This document shows positions 23,651-35,254 of a stretch of 64,000 nucleotides of DNA, one piece after another. The position numbers and the translations under genes were made by a program. This stretch comes from Manduca sexta (Eukaryota > Arthropoda > Insecta > Lepidoptera > Sphingidae), in assembly GCF_014839805.1 (NCBI RefSeq), contig NC_051120.1, forward strand, positions 806,001-870,000, read 5' to 3'. The notes beneath the pieces were generated by a model. The model was not told the DNA's origin, did not search any database, and saw only the letters and a program-made list of their open reading frames with translations. Numbering within the stretch: the stretch's first letter is position 1; each line of letters begins with the position of its first letter.

Positions 23651-26305
23651 AAATATGTAGCGGGACTTTAGCCCTCAAAAACTCTTTCTCGCGACGCAGA
23701 GCCGTATCTAAGTCTCTCAATCTGCCGTACTTCTTTAACTTACTTACTTTTACTTCTTTGTATGAAGTCGATTGAAATTTTTAGAGTACTTGTTTGTATT
23801 AATATAGCTAATATAAATATTAGTTATACTAATAATAAGAAATTAGGGAAATCAGAGTTGGGCTATCAAAAATCCATAGTATTTCTCCCACAATGTAAAA
23901 TATTATACATATATGTAGGTATCTTCGCGTGGGGTCAACACTCAGGGTTTATGTGATTATTGGATGATTATGATTGCAACATTAATATGCCTTACTGTGT
24001 ATTTATACACAGTATCTTAATGATTAAGGTTATCAACGATCTGCGCGCGCGCATATCTTCCGTCACGTTGGAAGTGCATCGGAATACTTTTGTACCGAGC
24101 CAAAGTAATTAAAGAGTTCGCAAATAGCTCTAACGTCAGCTCTCTCATAACAAATGTACTGTTCGAATGGATATCAAAATGTTTTAGACATCTTCACCGT
24201 CTATAGTGAGAAAGCTCGCTAGTGTTGTAGGTTTCTCGTCGAATTTCTGCCCTCGAATATCCGTCAGTGAACTGGATATTGTGACTTTTGGGTGTTACCG
24301 ACTTTTAGTGCTTAAAGTCGCATCCTTTCATGATGGCGAGTGAGCTTTTTAATCAGGCGAGGGAATTGCTCTTCATGGCATTATTTACAAGGCTCATGGG
24401 AAGTTTGCGACCGGCGTGCTATGGTTAGTTTAACTGCAAAGGTATCAATATAATCGCTAATCATTTTATTTTAAAACTCGTAGTATACAGCCAGAAAAGT
24501 AATAATGCGCTTGCGCGTCGTCTATGTACAAAATTCAACTTGCAACTGAGGTAGACAGCAGGAGTTTTATGCTGTTTCCTTCGTACACCTTCGAAACGAT
24601 AGCACTTGCCTGATAGAATATGAAAAATGGGTGTGGAAAATGAGAACATGTATGTAATAGCATAAAATTTTTTGATTGTTCAAGATGCTGTTACTGTAAC
24701 AGCAATGAGGTATAAACCGCAGATAGATAATTCACATGAAGGAACACTAAAAAAATATGAAATATTTCATACGTAGATATATCGTATAAGTTTACATCCA
24801 TACTACAAAAAGATATCGGAAGTTATAGAGCCATATGAAGAATTCGGGATTAATAAATATCATGCGCCCGTTCAAGAAATGGAGCTCAGTACATCATGAT
24901 TAAAAGTACATTGGCACTAGGAAAGTAAATAGTATAAAATGATAACGATATAGTGGGATTATAAACACCGTGTAAAGAAACATAAGGACAATCTGAGATA
25001 TGGCTTATATCATTGTATTATCTCTATTTACCTCACGTGAAAATCATAAAATCTTATCTACTTCTCATCCCACAAATATTGGTCAAAATATGCCAAAACA
25101 GATTTAAAGCGATCTTATTTTCCTGTGCTCGTCTATACTAAGAGAATGTTAGGTATTAACGATGTGTCCAGTGGGAATTACGTGTCCGTTTTTTATACAG
25201 ACTTGCAAATCGTAAAACTGGGTTTAGATTAGCAAGAATACTTTCAGAAGTCGACTTCTACACTTAATTTTTACTCTAATTTAAACATAGTTTAATATTT
25301 CTCGTCAATAGCTACAACTGCCAGCACCCAGAGTGAATTACAAAGTACTGAATGTACTGGATTCGTCCAAAAAAGATTAGAATTAGATCATCAATACAGC
25401 TTATCTGATGAACCAAATATATATTATCACCTCCCTGGTATAGTAGAAGCGTATTTGTATATGTTGCTTGCTGGCAGATGTTAGGTTTCATTTCTAGATC
25501 CGAAAAGGTAGAGGGGTAGGTAAAGAAAGAATGCCAACAATTGCAATGGTTTCAACGTTCCGATATAACCTATGTTCTAAAGGCTATTACACTCAAGAAC
25601 CGTGGATTGACCTAACCAGTTTTTGGCATGTAATGCTGCCAGTTGAAGCAAACCCCGCAAATGATCTTACTGTCCTACCATCTTCAGAATATATCCGTTG
25701 CATTCTTAGGACTGTCACAATAAAGGAAGTTTTATTTCGTGCGAGTAAACTATGTTTTCGCAGAAGTACCTAACCCGCATAAATATGACAAAATTTGAAA
25801 TTGGCGAATAGACAAGAGTTATTTATTACAATTTTCTGGCACTGAACTAAATCAAATCTTAGGCGATGCGTCCGCGGATCGGTGATTTCGCCCACTAACT
25901 GTTAATGTTAAAGATGGAGCAAGGCCTTTCTGCCGAGGCAAACCTATACAGATGTTTGTTTACGGGATATCATTTAGTAACGTTTGTTTTTGGTCTATTG
26001 AAAATACGAGTTTCGAAATTATGTTAGTTTTGAATTATTTATCTGTAGCAATAATAGCATAGTAAGGTAACTGATACAGTACGTTAGAAAATACTACCGT
26101 TCTTTAATATCTATTCTAAAAGATGATTTATTTTTTACCGATCTGTGAAGAGAATTAGGGATAGACGGATTGGATTCTATGTTTAATGCTTAGTACTTCT
26201 CAAAAGAAAAAAAACAATTTTACTTCTAGAAAAATGTATACCATTATATCATTGTCATTTTTCATTTACTAGTATTTCATTCATTGCACCAGCACATGAA
26301 ATCAG

Positions 26306-26392
26306 TGCGTTGTGATAGCGCATTGGATGGTGCTGTGTGCTAGAGCGATGCTGTTTGTCGTACTCACGCGCACGATGTCGTGCGATGTGGGC
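26306..26392 (+). repeat. Dispersed repeat, about 87 bp, inverted partner at 38728
   Basis: GCTAGAGCGATGCTGTTTGTCGTACTCACGCGCACGATGTCGTGC matches the reverse complement of 38728-38820 with only scattered differences. Unknown family. Confidence 0.7.
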
Positions 26393-26624
26393 AGTAGCAT
26401 TCATACAAATTCATTAATAAAGTCTAGTATATTCAAGGTTTTTCTAAGAGCAAAATTGATTTAGAATATGCTATAAAACAATTATCAATGTTAAACAGTT
26501 TTTTCTTTTCCTGTTAGGTCATATATGATCCCAAGAACTCAAAAACATTTTTTTTTCTGATAAAAGAATTGAGTATGTAAATAATTGGTTGAAATTTTAT
26601 GTTACAAACAAAACTCATTTCCTA

Positions 26625-26695
26625 AATCATCATCAGCCTCAAGAAGTCCACTGCTAAACATATACTCCATTTAAGATTTCCAGACGGAACTGTAA
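26625..26695 (+). repeat. Dispersed repeat fragment (shared with 11970)
   Basis: See the entry at 11970. CATCATCAGCCTCAAGAAGTCCACTG and the segment ATTTCCAGACGGA are shared. Confidence 0.4.
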
Positions 26696-28879
26696 AGCCA
26701 TTTCCTGAATATTAACAAGTATTTTGTAAATTAAGATTGCAACATGAATATTCATCTATTGAATCACTAAGAAAAATGTTTTCGTATTCTTGAAGATATA
26801 AATATACAAACGGGAATATCTCTATGAAAACAGTGCAATAACCACGTAATAATAGATGCGATAATAGATTACCTACTTTGCGTTTTTTATTGTGCTCCCC
26901 CGCCTACATATTCCTGTATTTTTAAACAATGTTCCGAGAAAGAGCGCATTGTATCCGATATTATATTGCAGCTTAAAACACGGTATTTTAGAAGGAGAGC
27001 GTGTTTCTATAATTATTGATCATTATTTCACATATTTCGATAGTGAACTATTACTTATCATTATCAGTATTTTTTAATATCATAGAGCTATTAGTTGTAA
27101 ATCGTCTCTACAACAATGGTCTTGACCGGGATTAAACCGTCATTACCCCTAATTAGGCTCAAATTAGTCAGTGATGCTAGAGACCCATACCATACTCCAC
27201 CCCAGCTCCCATGATTACCATATATTTATATATAGGCATGTAGAGTTTAAGACATGTGGGGACTGACTGCAGAAAAAAAAGAAAAAATCAGTAAACTCGT
27301 GTTTTCATTAAGTGTTTGTATATTGTTGAGGGTCTCATCACCCGGCAATATAGCAGCAGGCAAAGCTTTATAGTGAAACCGCCCCTTTATAAAAAACAAG
27401 ATCCAGCAGTTCTACGTTATACAAATACAAATTGGTTGCGCCTTCGCATACTTTAATATTTGCTTAAATCCCTAACCGCGTTCCCTGAAGAGCCTTTGTA
27501 CTATTTAAGGTTGGTTCTGCGAAAGCGCTTTTAACGCATATTGCGAAATGATCTTTAATTTGGGCGCGTGCGGGGCGTGCGCCTGCGCTTCCCGGCGCGG
27601 GTATTTCGGGAGCCACTTGACGCCGCTCGGGTTTCCAGCCTTAAACAGACATCTGTGCCGCCACCTCGACTGCTTGACACAGTTTCTCATCGGGCAAGTT
27701 TTGCGTATTGCAAGTTGATTAGTTTGTGCATTTTCTGGGCGGTAACTTTAAAGGTGACTAATATTTAGGGCATTTTCTAAACTCTACTTTTAATTGTAGT
27801 CAGTGTTAATGTTCTTGACACATTAATTAATGTACTCTACTGTAGTTTTATGTGTCCCGTTTTTAAAATAATATAGAGCGACGGCTATTTTAGATTTTAT
27901 AGCGTTTTTAGGAATAGTTTGACCTACTATTGTAATATAATTTGAACTGACCTTATTATAAATAACATTGTGTATTATATATATTTCATAATATGAAATG
28001 AATATCGAATTATTAGTGATATTAATAATACATCAAAATTGCAATGACTGCCAAAGCTTCATGAACTAAAAAGTAACTAGGTCTCTCAAATAGTCATAGA
28101 ATAAAAGTACATTATAGCAAACTGTAACCATAAAATAAACAGGACATGCAAATAACTATATTTAAAAAATTACACAAAATACATATCAAACAACCTTATA
28201 TGAGTGTCCATTTTTGTCGAACAGTAAATAACCAACTAAATATAATTAGTGACCTGAGTCAATGTTTGAACTGTACCAATATGATGCCATTATATGGTGT
28301 AGTGTTTCATGAGCTCAATTTGTTTCGAGTAACGGTCTTCGCAGTAAACAGTTAGAAGTTAGGAAATAGGTAACAGTTTCTTGACATTATGTCTTAACAT
28401 ACTTATGATGTAAATAGGACATGTGTTTAAATTTTTGACTTGTATCAAAGGTATGACCTAAATCAGGTCTCTAGGTAGGAGAGTTTGGATATGTACTGCA
28501 TTGCTTATGTTTAGCGTCAAATAGCAATGTTTAGGTTTGAAGGACGTTAAAGGCGGCGTAGTTACTGGGAATATTAGACTAAATCCGGAGACTTAGAGTA
28601 CTTACAACTTCTGAGTAAATGCTACTCGTCACAAAATTGTATAAGCGTCACCTAAATAAATGGTAATAAAATGAGTATTATCTAAATTTTTTGTTTAATA
28701 CGATGTAAAAAATACTTGAGATTTGTGAAACCGACCCTTCAGCATTTGATTTCTAGTGATGGTGATAACAGCTCTAAACATAGTAATTCAAAATTCTTGG
28801 TAGTGCAGCTTTTTATGAGCATTGGTAGATAATATGTTTTTGAAGCAATAGGTACATAATGTTTGTGTTATTGTTGCAG

Positions 28880-28955
28880 AAGTGATGCGGCGCGTGCCGT
28901 GCGGCGACGTGTGTCCGGCGCCGCCACAACCGCTCTCCCAACACGCGCCCAACAG
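28880..28955 (+). CDS. Coding exon of unrecognised nuclear protein
   Basis: The acceptor TTATTGTTGCAG ends at 28879 and the donor GTAACG starts at 28956. In the frame that continues into the next exon the peptide is V-M-R-R-V-P-C-G-D-V-C-P-A-P-P and onwards, so it has a CX3C pair followed by a proline-rich segment. The first two bases (AA) complete a codon begun in an upstream exon, matching the one base left over at 674. An ATG at 28885-28887 is in frame and could serve as start codon for a transcript initiated in the intron. The exon is much more GC-rich than its flanks. Confidence 0.75.
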
Positions 28956-29166
28956 GTAACGCATAGAATTACAGCGTAGTTATAATTAGTCAGACATGCA
29001 GGTGCCATTGATCGATAAGCAATTTCAAACACTGTCAATTTATATCAAATAGTTATTATTGGATTAAGAGCATTATCTACTTCTGTCAAATGAAAAATCT
29101 GATCCCTACAGAAAGAAAATTAAATTAGTTTTAATTAGATACTGAATGGTGTTTTAATTATTACAG

Positions 29167-31108
29167 AACATCAGAAAACAAGGAACTGCTGCGACAGCAA
29201 CTGCTGTCTGCGAGCAAAGAGCGACTTGAAAGAGCTGAACAACCCAAACCAAAACATCGAAACAGGCAGAAGAACCGATGGAAGCTCAAGTTCCACCATC
29301 AGGCGTTACCGCAGGAGTACCTAGACCACTACGAACAGAGCCTGCAGAAAGCAAACGCTAAACAGAAGCAAAAGAAAACCAAAAACTGAACCAAATTTTG
29401 ATGTGAACAATATCACTAATGAAACTTTTAAGATCTGGGCGCAGAGGCTAGCTGGCATACAGAATGAAACCGGAGCTCTGACTGTGCCTAATTCAGTGCT
29501 CAATATGTCGACCAAAAACTTCAAAGTTGACGATAAGAAGAAGAAAAACCCCGCCATAGCGCCCAGCAAGATTGTCACCTACGACGATCTGCCGTACATG
29601 GGCGAGATGACGTTGAACAACTCCAAACCTAGGAGAGGCAGGAAGCCTAAGAAGGCTGACATCTGCCACCTTATTTATGAAAATTACGGCACAGTAGTGC
29701 CAGGACAGCCTCCGCCTCAAGATAGGTTAAACTTGATCTGTCCGCCATTCAGAGAACCAGCTGTAAGCAGCCCAAAAGACTTGACTTGCAGAATAAAATA
29801 ATTTCTAGCTTATTAGAGAAGAAATTGTCGCAGGAGAATAGGAAGAAGCTGGAAAGTCTGTCTCCTCCGAGGTTTAACAGTCCTGACGAGCCGATGCCAG
29901 AGGCGCCGCTAACCATTGCAGGACCTTTGCATAGCGACGATGAACCCTTGAATCTCTGCATTAGAGACCTTCATGATCTGAAGATACAGATTCAAAAGAA
30001 ATTCGGCAACATTTATACGTCACTGCCAGAGGTAAAGACTGAAGTAGACGCGGAGTGCAATGAGCACGAGCCTTCAAAACCTGAGCAGCCTAATGCTATT
30101 TCTGTTATTCAGAGGAACACTAACGTCGCACCACAAACGGCAAGCAGTTCCCCAGACCTTTCTAGGCAAAGGACGAATGTTTCGCCAGCTTTGTCGGAGC
30201 CGGCGCAGTCCACCGCCAGTCCAGACGAGGAAGGCAAGTTCCCGGGATATGTGTACTGGCCCAATGCAGGAATATACATGCATCCCTTAGCGCTACAGAC
30301 ACAGCTTCTATATTACCAAAGGCTAGCAGGACAGTTGCCGTTCGACGAGCAGAATCCTCCAACACCAAATAGTGTTAGTGAAGTGAGCGATGCCTCTTTA
30401 GATGAGGGCAAGAACAAATTAGTGCTCAAGCAAATTTCGGAGTTACTCGACCCGAAGGTCATCAAACAAGTTGAAGAGGCGAAGCGGAGTCCAGAACAGA
30501 AGATGAAGAGGGCATCACCCAACCCGGTGCAGGGACCGGTCAAGAGGAAACGATCGGCTATTTTCATCCCTCCAATACCCACCAAAAGTAACTCTACAAC
30601 GCCAACTACAGAAGTGAGTATTTGTAAGTTCAAATTCACCGGGGGATCAAAGCCATCACTTCAAGAAAAGAAGATGCTCTCAGTGGATTCTGGAGGAAAT
30701 TTTAGGTATTATAGTGGTACTGGAAATAAGGGAAACAAGGGCTACGATTACTTGCAACGGGACTCCAATCAAGGGAGAAGTCAGGACGCAGGGGAATCCT
30801 CATCAACTTTACCCAAAGACAGCGCAGCGTTGAAAGAAGACTTGAGCAAAAAGAAGAGGAAATCGAGAAAAAGTCTGCAAAGGGAAAAACTAGAACAGAC
30901 TTTTAAAGAAAAGGGGTTTTTGATCCAAACACAGCAGCTACAGTCTGCTGAAGGCGCAACTTATTGTAAATTTAGGCAGCTAAGGAAATTTACCAGGTAT
31001 CTATTCAGGAGTTGGAAGGACTACCTTCCCGGGGAGCTAGACGAGAGGCCGGCAGAGAGCAATCCGCCGCCCAGCAGTGAGACCAGCACGGCGGGCGAGT
31101 GGGGGTGA
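29167..31108 (+). CDS. Large terminal coding exon of unrecognised nuclear regulatory protein, two frame breaks
   Basis: The exon begins after the acceptor TTACAG (29166) and runs to TGA at 31106-31108. It encodes roughly 645 residues over three frame segments. Segment one (29168 to about 29380) is basic with a HRNRQKNRWKLKFHH patch. Segment two (about 29376-29765) holds an AT-hook-like PRRGRKPKKAD. Segment three (about 29766-31105) has a CtBP-binding-like EPLNLC, a basic NLS-like PVKRKRS, Ser/Pro-rich stretches, and a well-ordered C-terminal block around FRQLRKFTRYLFRSW. Frames change near the A-runs at 29370-29385 (one extra base) and between 29726 and 29790 (one missing base); the two breaks cancel. 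Composition and motifs suggest a chromatin-associated transcriptional regulator, possibly a corepressor partner. I do not recognise the family. Confidence 0.75.
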
Positions 31109-31866
31109 GGATAGCTTGTTGAAGCCAGGCCACAGACACTTGAGGGTGTAGTTAACCGAAACGAGATTGTGTGCGTTTACATCCGACATTTTGTCGCAAT
31201 ATTGATCGACATGAAGTGCTAGCATATATGGTGTCACCGCACACCTCAGATAATGTAGGAGACCATATAAAGATATCGAGCAAGGAGTCCAACAACTAGT
31301 GTACACAAATTTCTCGTTTCGACTAATGAATTGAGTTAACTAATTGAGTGAAATAGTGAGTGAACTGAACTCTTAACTTAAGGTGCGGTCGATCTGTTAT
31401 TTATACGAAGCTAGTAGCGTAAGTGTTGATATTAATTTGTTAATGTGGATAAATGAGCCATTTATTTGGGATCTAATTTAGGATTCAGTGCCATATTACA
31501 TAGGTACTCGTTTTAAACTGCCTCAGAACTTGTGGGCAATGTCCACATGCCACTTCTGGAGTGTATATGGGCGGGAGTGATCACAAAGTGATTTGCTCGA
31601 TTGCTTAATTGTATTTAAAATTATAAATATCCTTTTAAATTGGATTCCCAAACGGCTGATAATGCATTTATAATATTTATGTTCTGATTGCTCCGTCCAG
31701 ACAGTATAACAATATACCTCCGCTTTGAGCAGATGAACGGTTGTACCGCGCTTAACGGCCTGAAGTTAGTCACTAGTTTGTTAGACTGGGATAGGAATGG
31801 GAAATAACCTCACAAAATTAACCATTCTCTAGTAACGATGCAAGTGTGACGCCAATAACATTTCAC

Positions 31867-31902
31867 TTACGTAAATGTTAATTTAAATTAACATTTACGT
31901 AA
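31867..31902. repeat. Perfect 36-bp palindrome without spacer
   Basis: The left half is TTACGTAAATGTTAATTT and the right half is its exact reverse complement. It lies in the probable 3' UTR of the plus-strand gene, where it could form a hairpin in RNA. Confidence 0.95.
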
Positions 31903-33652
31903 TACTAATTAATAATTTACATTATTCAATACTTTCTGTAAGATTGCTTCATCTAATTGACAATATTCGACAGCTGCATAAGAAGGTACAGATGTAATGT
32001 CTCAGAACAATGTCAAGCATGTAATGTATTATATCTATGATCTTCGTACATTTCATGCCAATCTAAATCGTTCATAACCGTAAGTTCATTTTAAGTAGTG
32101 AGGCTTTTAAACTTAGATTGACAGGAGAGAATGGTGACTAACTTCACTTTACCAGGTTGTAAACTTCAGGCTAAATATTGGCGCGGATTTTCTACTTAAA
32201 AACAATGGTATTATATTTGAATTATGTATCGTTTTTTTGGTTTTATAATAATTGTGACTGAAGTCCTTATATTTTAATTCGCAGTCTGAATTCTGTATTT
32301 CAATTTTGAAAGAATAAATAAACCGATAATATGCACTGGGGGACATAATGGCTCAGAATAAATTCACTATTACCAATTATTTATCGTATTAAATAACGTG
32401 GATAGAAATACAGAATCGAGACTGACTGCTAGTTAAATATTTTCGTATTTTTATACAATTTGCAACTAGACTTAAGTGTAGTTAGCATCAAATATTTGAA
32501 GTAACAATCAGTAGTTTGTTTTGTAAATCACACAGCAGACAGATAGCGTAGATAAGTAACTATGTGCATTATACTGGAATTTTGTGGTTATTATTAACCT
32601 TTTGTAGGATTGTTTGCGGCAAAATACTGGAAAATACATGATAATGAACATGTTATTTGAATTTGGTCTCATTTCCAGAAAAATGGTTCGTTTTATTGTA
32701 ATCTGAAAATACTTAAAGCAATAATGACAATTAACTGGCGAAAAGAGCGTGAAATAATTGACATTTTGTAAACACACTTTAAACCTAGAATGTGTACTCC
32801 GACTAAAATCAGTAAATTCGCAAACCACGCCCTTTGTTAGCATTCAGTATCTGAATACAGTGGCGACGCTGTTTGTGAATATTGGGCAAAAAGTTAGGCA
32901 AACACTAGTCTACTTGAAATGCAGTTGTATAAAGCCTTTTGCAAACATTATTTTTGTTATGTCAATATGGAACCAAATTATAAATATAAGTTATATACAA
33001 ACAATTTGTTGTGGCCATATTGAAAAATTTTGCGAGTGTTCATTTTTAATGCTACTGAATATACACGACGAGCTTATTGTACACGGTTGCAACTATTTTT
33101 CAATATATTTCTGTGTACTGTAAATCTTAAACATCATAGGACCCATACCATGTCTTGACGGTCCTTCTTTTGGCGTATTTGACAAAATATTCTAGTATGT
33201 AATCGAAATAAAATCAACAAATCGTCAATAATGAATTTGCTAAAAACGCATATTTCATATACGCCACTGAAGTACCGAAACTTTGAATTACAGTCATATT
33301 CATTATAAAGTATAACATGCACTACAAATTGTTAATAAATACTATAAACTGTCTATACCGTGACTGGAAACATCTTTGAGTCTTCACACGAATCCCTGTA
33401 ATATTACTAACAAAACTAGTCAGTTGACACCTCTAACAGTAGTTTAAGTCAGGGATGTGTTATGGTTAGGTGCCTCTAGAGTAAGGTTTAATCCATTTTC
33501 ACAAACTCTAGGTGACCCTAAAAGGTTGCTGAATACTTTATAATTAAGATACTTAATATGATGTTAATTCGGCGTCTAACCGTAACCAAGAGGTAATCTA
33601 GTCATTAATGTTAAGTTAATGTACAGTAGAAATAAGAATCAGTTTTCGTATC

Positions 33653-33665
33653 AATAAACTTTATT
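33653..33665. promoter_or_regulatory. Candidate bidirectional polyadenylation signal
   Basis: AATAAACTTTATT contains the plus-strand signal AATAAA (33653-33658) and, one base later, TTTATT (33660-33665), the same hexamer for the minus strand. It lies between two convergent genes, 2.5 kb after the stop of the plus-strand gene and 1.4 kb after the transketolase stop. Nearer signals exist for both genes, so use of this one is uncertain. Confidence 0.35.
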
Positions 33666-34001
33666 ATACAATTCCGTAAATGAAATGCAAACAGGAATGT
33701 AATTACCAATTAAACAATTTAACCAAGTCATTGTATTTGATTTAAGGAAGCCCTCAATTTATAGTTAGAGTTTAAATACAGTAAACAACATGACCATTGT
33801 CTATTTTCCAGTAATATTGTTTGCTATATTTAAGTTCTAAAATTTCAACACAAAAATACCTTCAACAGTAATAAGGAACTGAATGATAACAACATTTTCG
33901 CATATTATAGAAGTTGAAATAACAGTTGCTAGCAAAATATGAACTTTAAACAAATGTATAAAAATATTTTAAGAGGAAACACCATGATGACAGACATACA
34001 A

Positions 34002-34225
34002 ACGGTTCGAATAGTATCGATGTCGAGCATATATCGATATTTTGAGCATCGATACCTGAAAATGAGTTATCGATATGACATGGAAAACATTTTTTTGGTC
34101 TGATATCTTTATTTGTATTTTTTTTTTTATCTGTATTAGGCATTATATTTTTCCTCTACATTCGATACTTTCAAGTATCGATTCCGCATGAGTACTCGGT
34201 ATCGTTACTTGGCTCATTCGAACCT
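34002..34225. repeat. TATCGAT-rich element with inverted ends
   Basis: It starts GGTTCGAATAGTATCGATG and ends with the inverse, CATTCGAACC. Inside are at least five ATCGAT or near-match sites, including ATATCGATATT and TTATCGATATG. The inverted ends suggest a small non-autonomous DNA element; no clean target-site duplication was seen. Confidence 0.5.
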
Positions 34226-34775
34226 TAATACATACATTTATAAAATATCTCTTACTCACTAACCCATCAAAAATCTTTCCAAAAACCATCAGCCTTATAC
34301 CTTGTGCGGTTGCTTGAAGGCACTGTTTATAACAAATGGGACAGTTGTATATATACCAAGTTTTGTACAGACTACACTAACAGGCTAAAATAATCACCAT
34401 TGCCCAACCTGGAAGTCGAACTTAGGGATTCCCACTTCATTCTTTATCTGTATGCTGCCATTAAGAAGCGAAGAGTAAACTAAGAGATGTAAACTTAAAA
34501 GATATCATATTTTATTAATTGACTTGAAGTCATATTCAAAACTCGATATGTACATAACCACCCTGAAATATATAAAGATAGAAAAAGATGATATAACAGA
34601 CAACCATATCATATTCGTCGTTAATTCTTAGGAACTAGGTATAATTTGCAATGTGTTTTTCATAAATCATAGACATTGAGCGAAATGATTTTACCGGAAT
34701 GTTGTTGCCAATTTATTGTCTATGATTTACTGATCAGTTCTAAAATTTTGATACTATAGTATCATCGATATTAAT

Positions 34776-34781
34776 TTTATT
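34776..34781 (-). promoter_or_regulatory. Candidate polyadenylation signal for transketolase
   Basis: AATAAA on the minus strand, about 300 bases after the transketolase stop codon. It is the nearest canonical hexamer I found downstream of the gene. Confidence 0.4.
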
Positions 34782-35081
34782 AAAGTTGATGTATAAAACA
34801 AACTTATACTTAATTGAAGCCTTAATCATATGATTCAGACTTTTAAGTCGAAATTTGTCTTATAACATCACACGTAATATGTTTGTGCCGAAATCAGATC
34901 GAGACTACATGCACAGGACGTAATCAGCTTACATTTTAGAGCATCAAGCGTAATTTTAACAGGCGGATCGGGCCTGCGCTGTTTATCGACTCTATTGGGG
35001 AACAATATTTTGTTCACTGGGTATTAATATGTTCGGTTCCCTCGCGGTTGTCATGTGGTGTGTAGTGGGTGCAGCAGTGAC

Positions 35082-35254
35082 TCAGGCCTGCAGCAGCTGC
35101 TTGGCGGCGCGCAGCACGTGGTCGGCGGAGAGCCCGTAGTGGCGCACGAGGTCGGCGGGCGGGCCGGAGCGCGGCACGGCGCGCACGCACAGGTGCGACA
35201 CCGCCGCGCCGCGCTCCAGCGCCAGCGCCGACAGCACCGCCTCGCCCAGGCCGC
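35082..35254 (-). CDS. Tkt: Transketolase exon 13 (C-terminal)
   Basis: Residues 566-622 and the TGA at 35082-35084. It begins [11 protein letters not shown] and ends LLQA, the C-terminal domain. Very GC-rich compared with its AT-rich surroundings. Confidence 0.95.

Larger units (their letters stand above)
675..28879 (+). other. Inferred very long intron of the plus-strand gene
   Basis: This is the stretch between the donor at 675 and the acceptor TTGTTGCAG ending at 28879. Nothing convincingly coding for a host protein was seen here on either strand. It holds repeats, the antisense copia element, SINEs and a GC-rich island, each listed separately. Subregions 1873-2840, 2951-4396, 8757-10634, 11165-12427, 12815-13980, 14171-15091, 16800-17970 and 19331-28879 are AT-rich DNA in which I see only scattered short ORFs with no family resemblance. 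Two patches rich in CCGG (about 19995-20035 and 20245-20305) and a small GC patch (27560-27680) stand out slightly. The intron status depends on the exon linkage being right. Confidence 0.45.
31109..35081. other. Convergent 3' region between the two genes
   Basis: AT-rich DNA without coding exons, probably the 3' UTRs of the plus-strand gene and of transketolase plus spacer. AATAAA signals on the plus strand occur at 32313-32318 and 33653-33658. Minus-strand signals (TTTATT on plus) occur at 34776-34781, 34511-34516 and 33660-33665. Also present are a 36-bp palindrome (31867-31902) and a TATCGAT-rich block (34002-34225), listed separately. Confidence 0.5.

Noticed and set aside
25531..25773. 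80-codon plus-strand ORF
   Set aside because: No recognisable domain, no splice context, AT-rich surroundings; length is within chance expectation.
29763..29791. A 29-nt intron in the large exon
   Set aside because: Shorter than any insect spliceosomal intron I know of. A one-base deletion explains the shift equally well and similar breaks occur elsewhere in the window.
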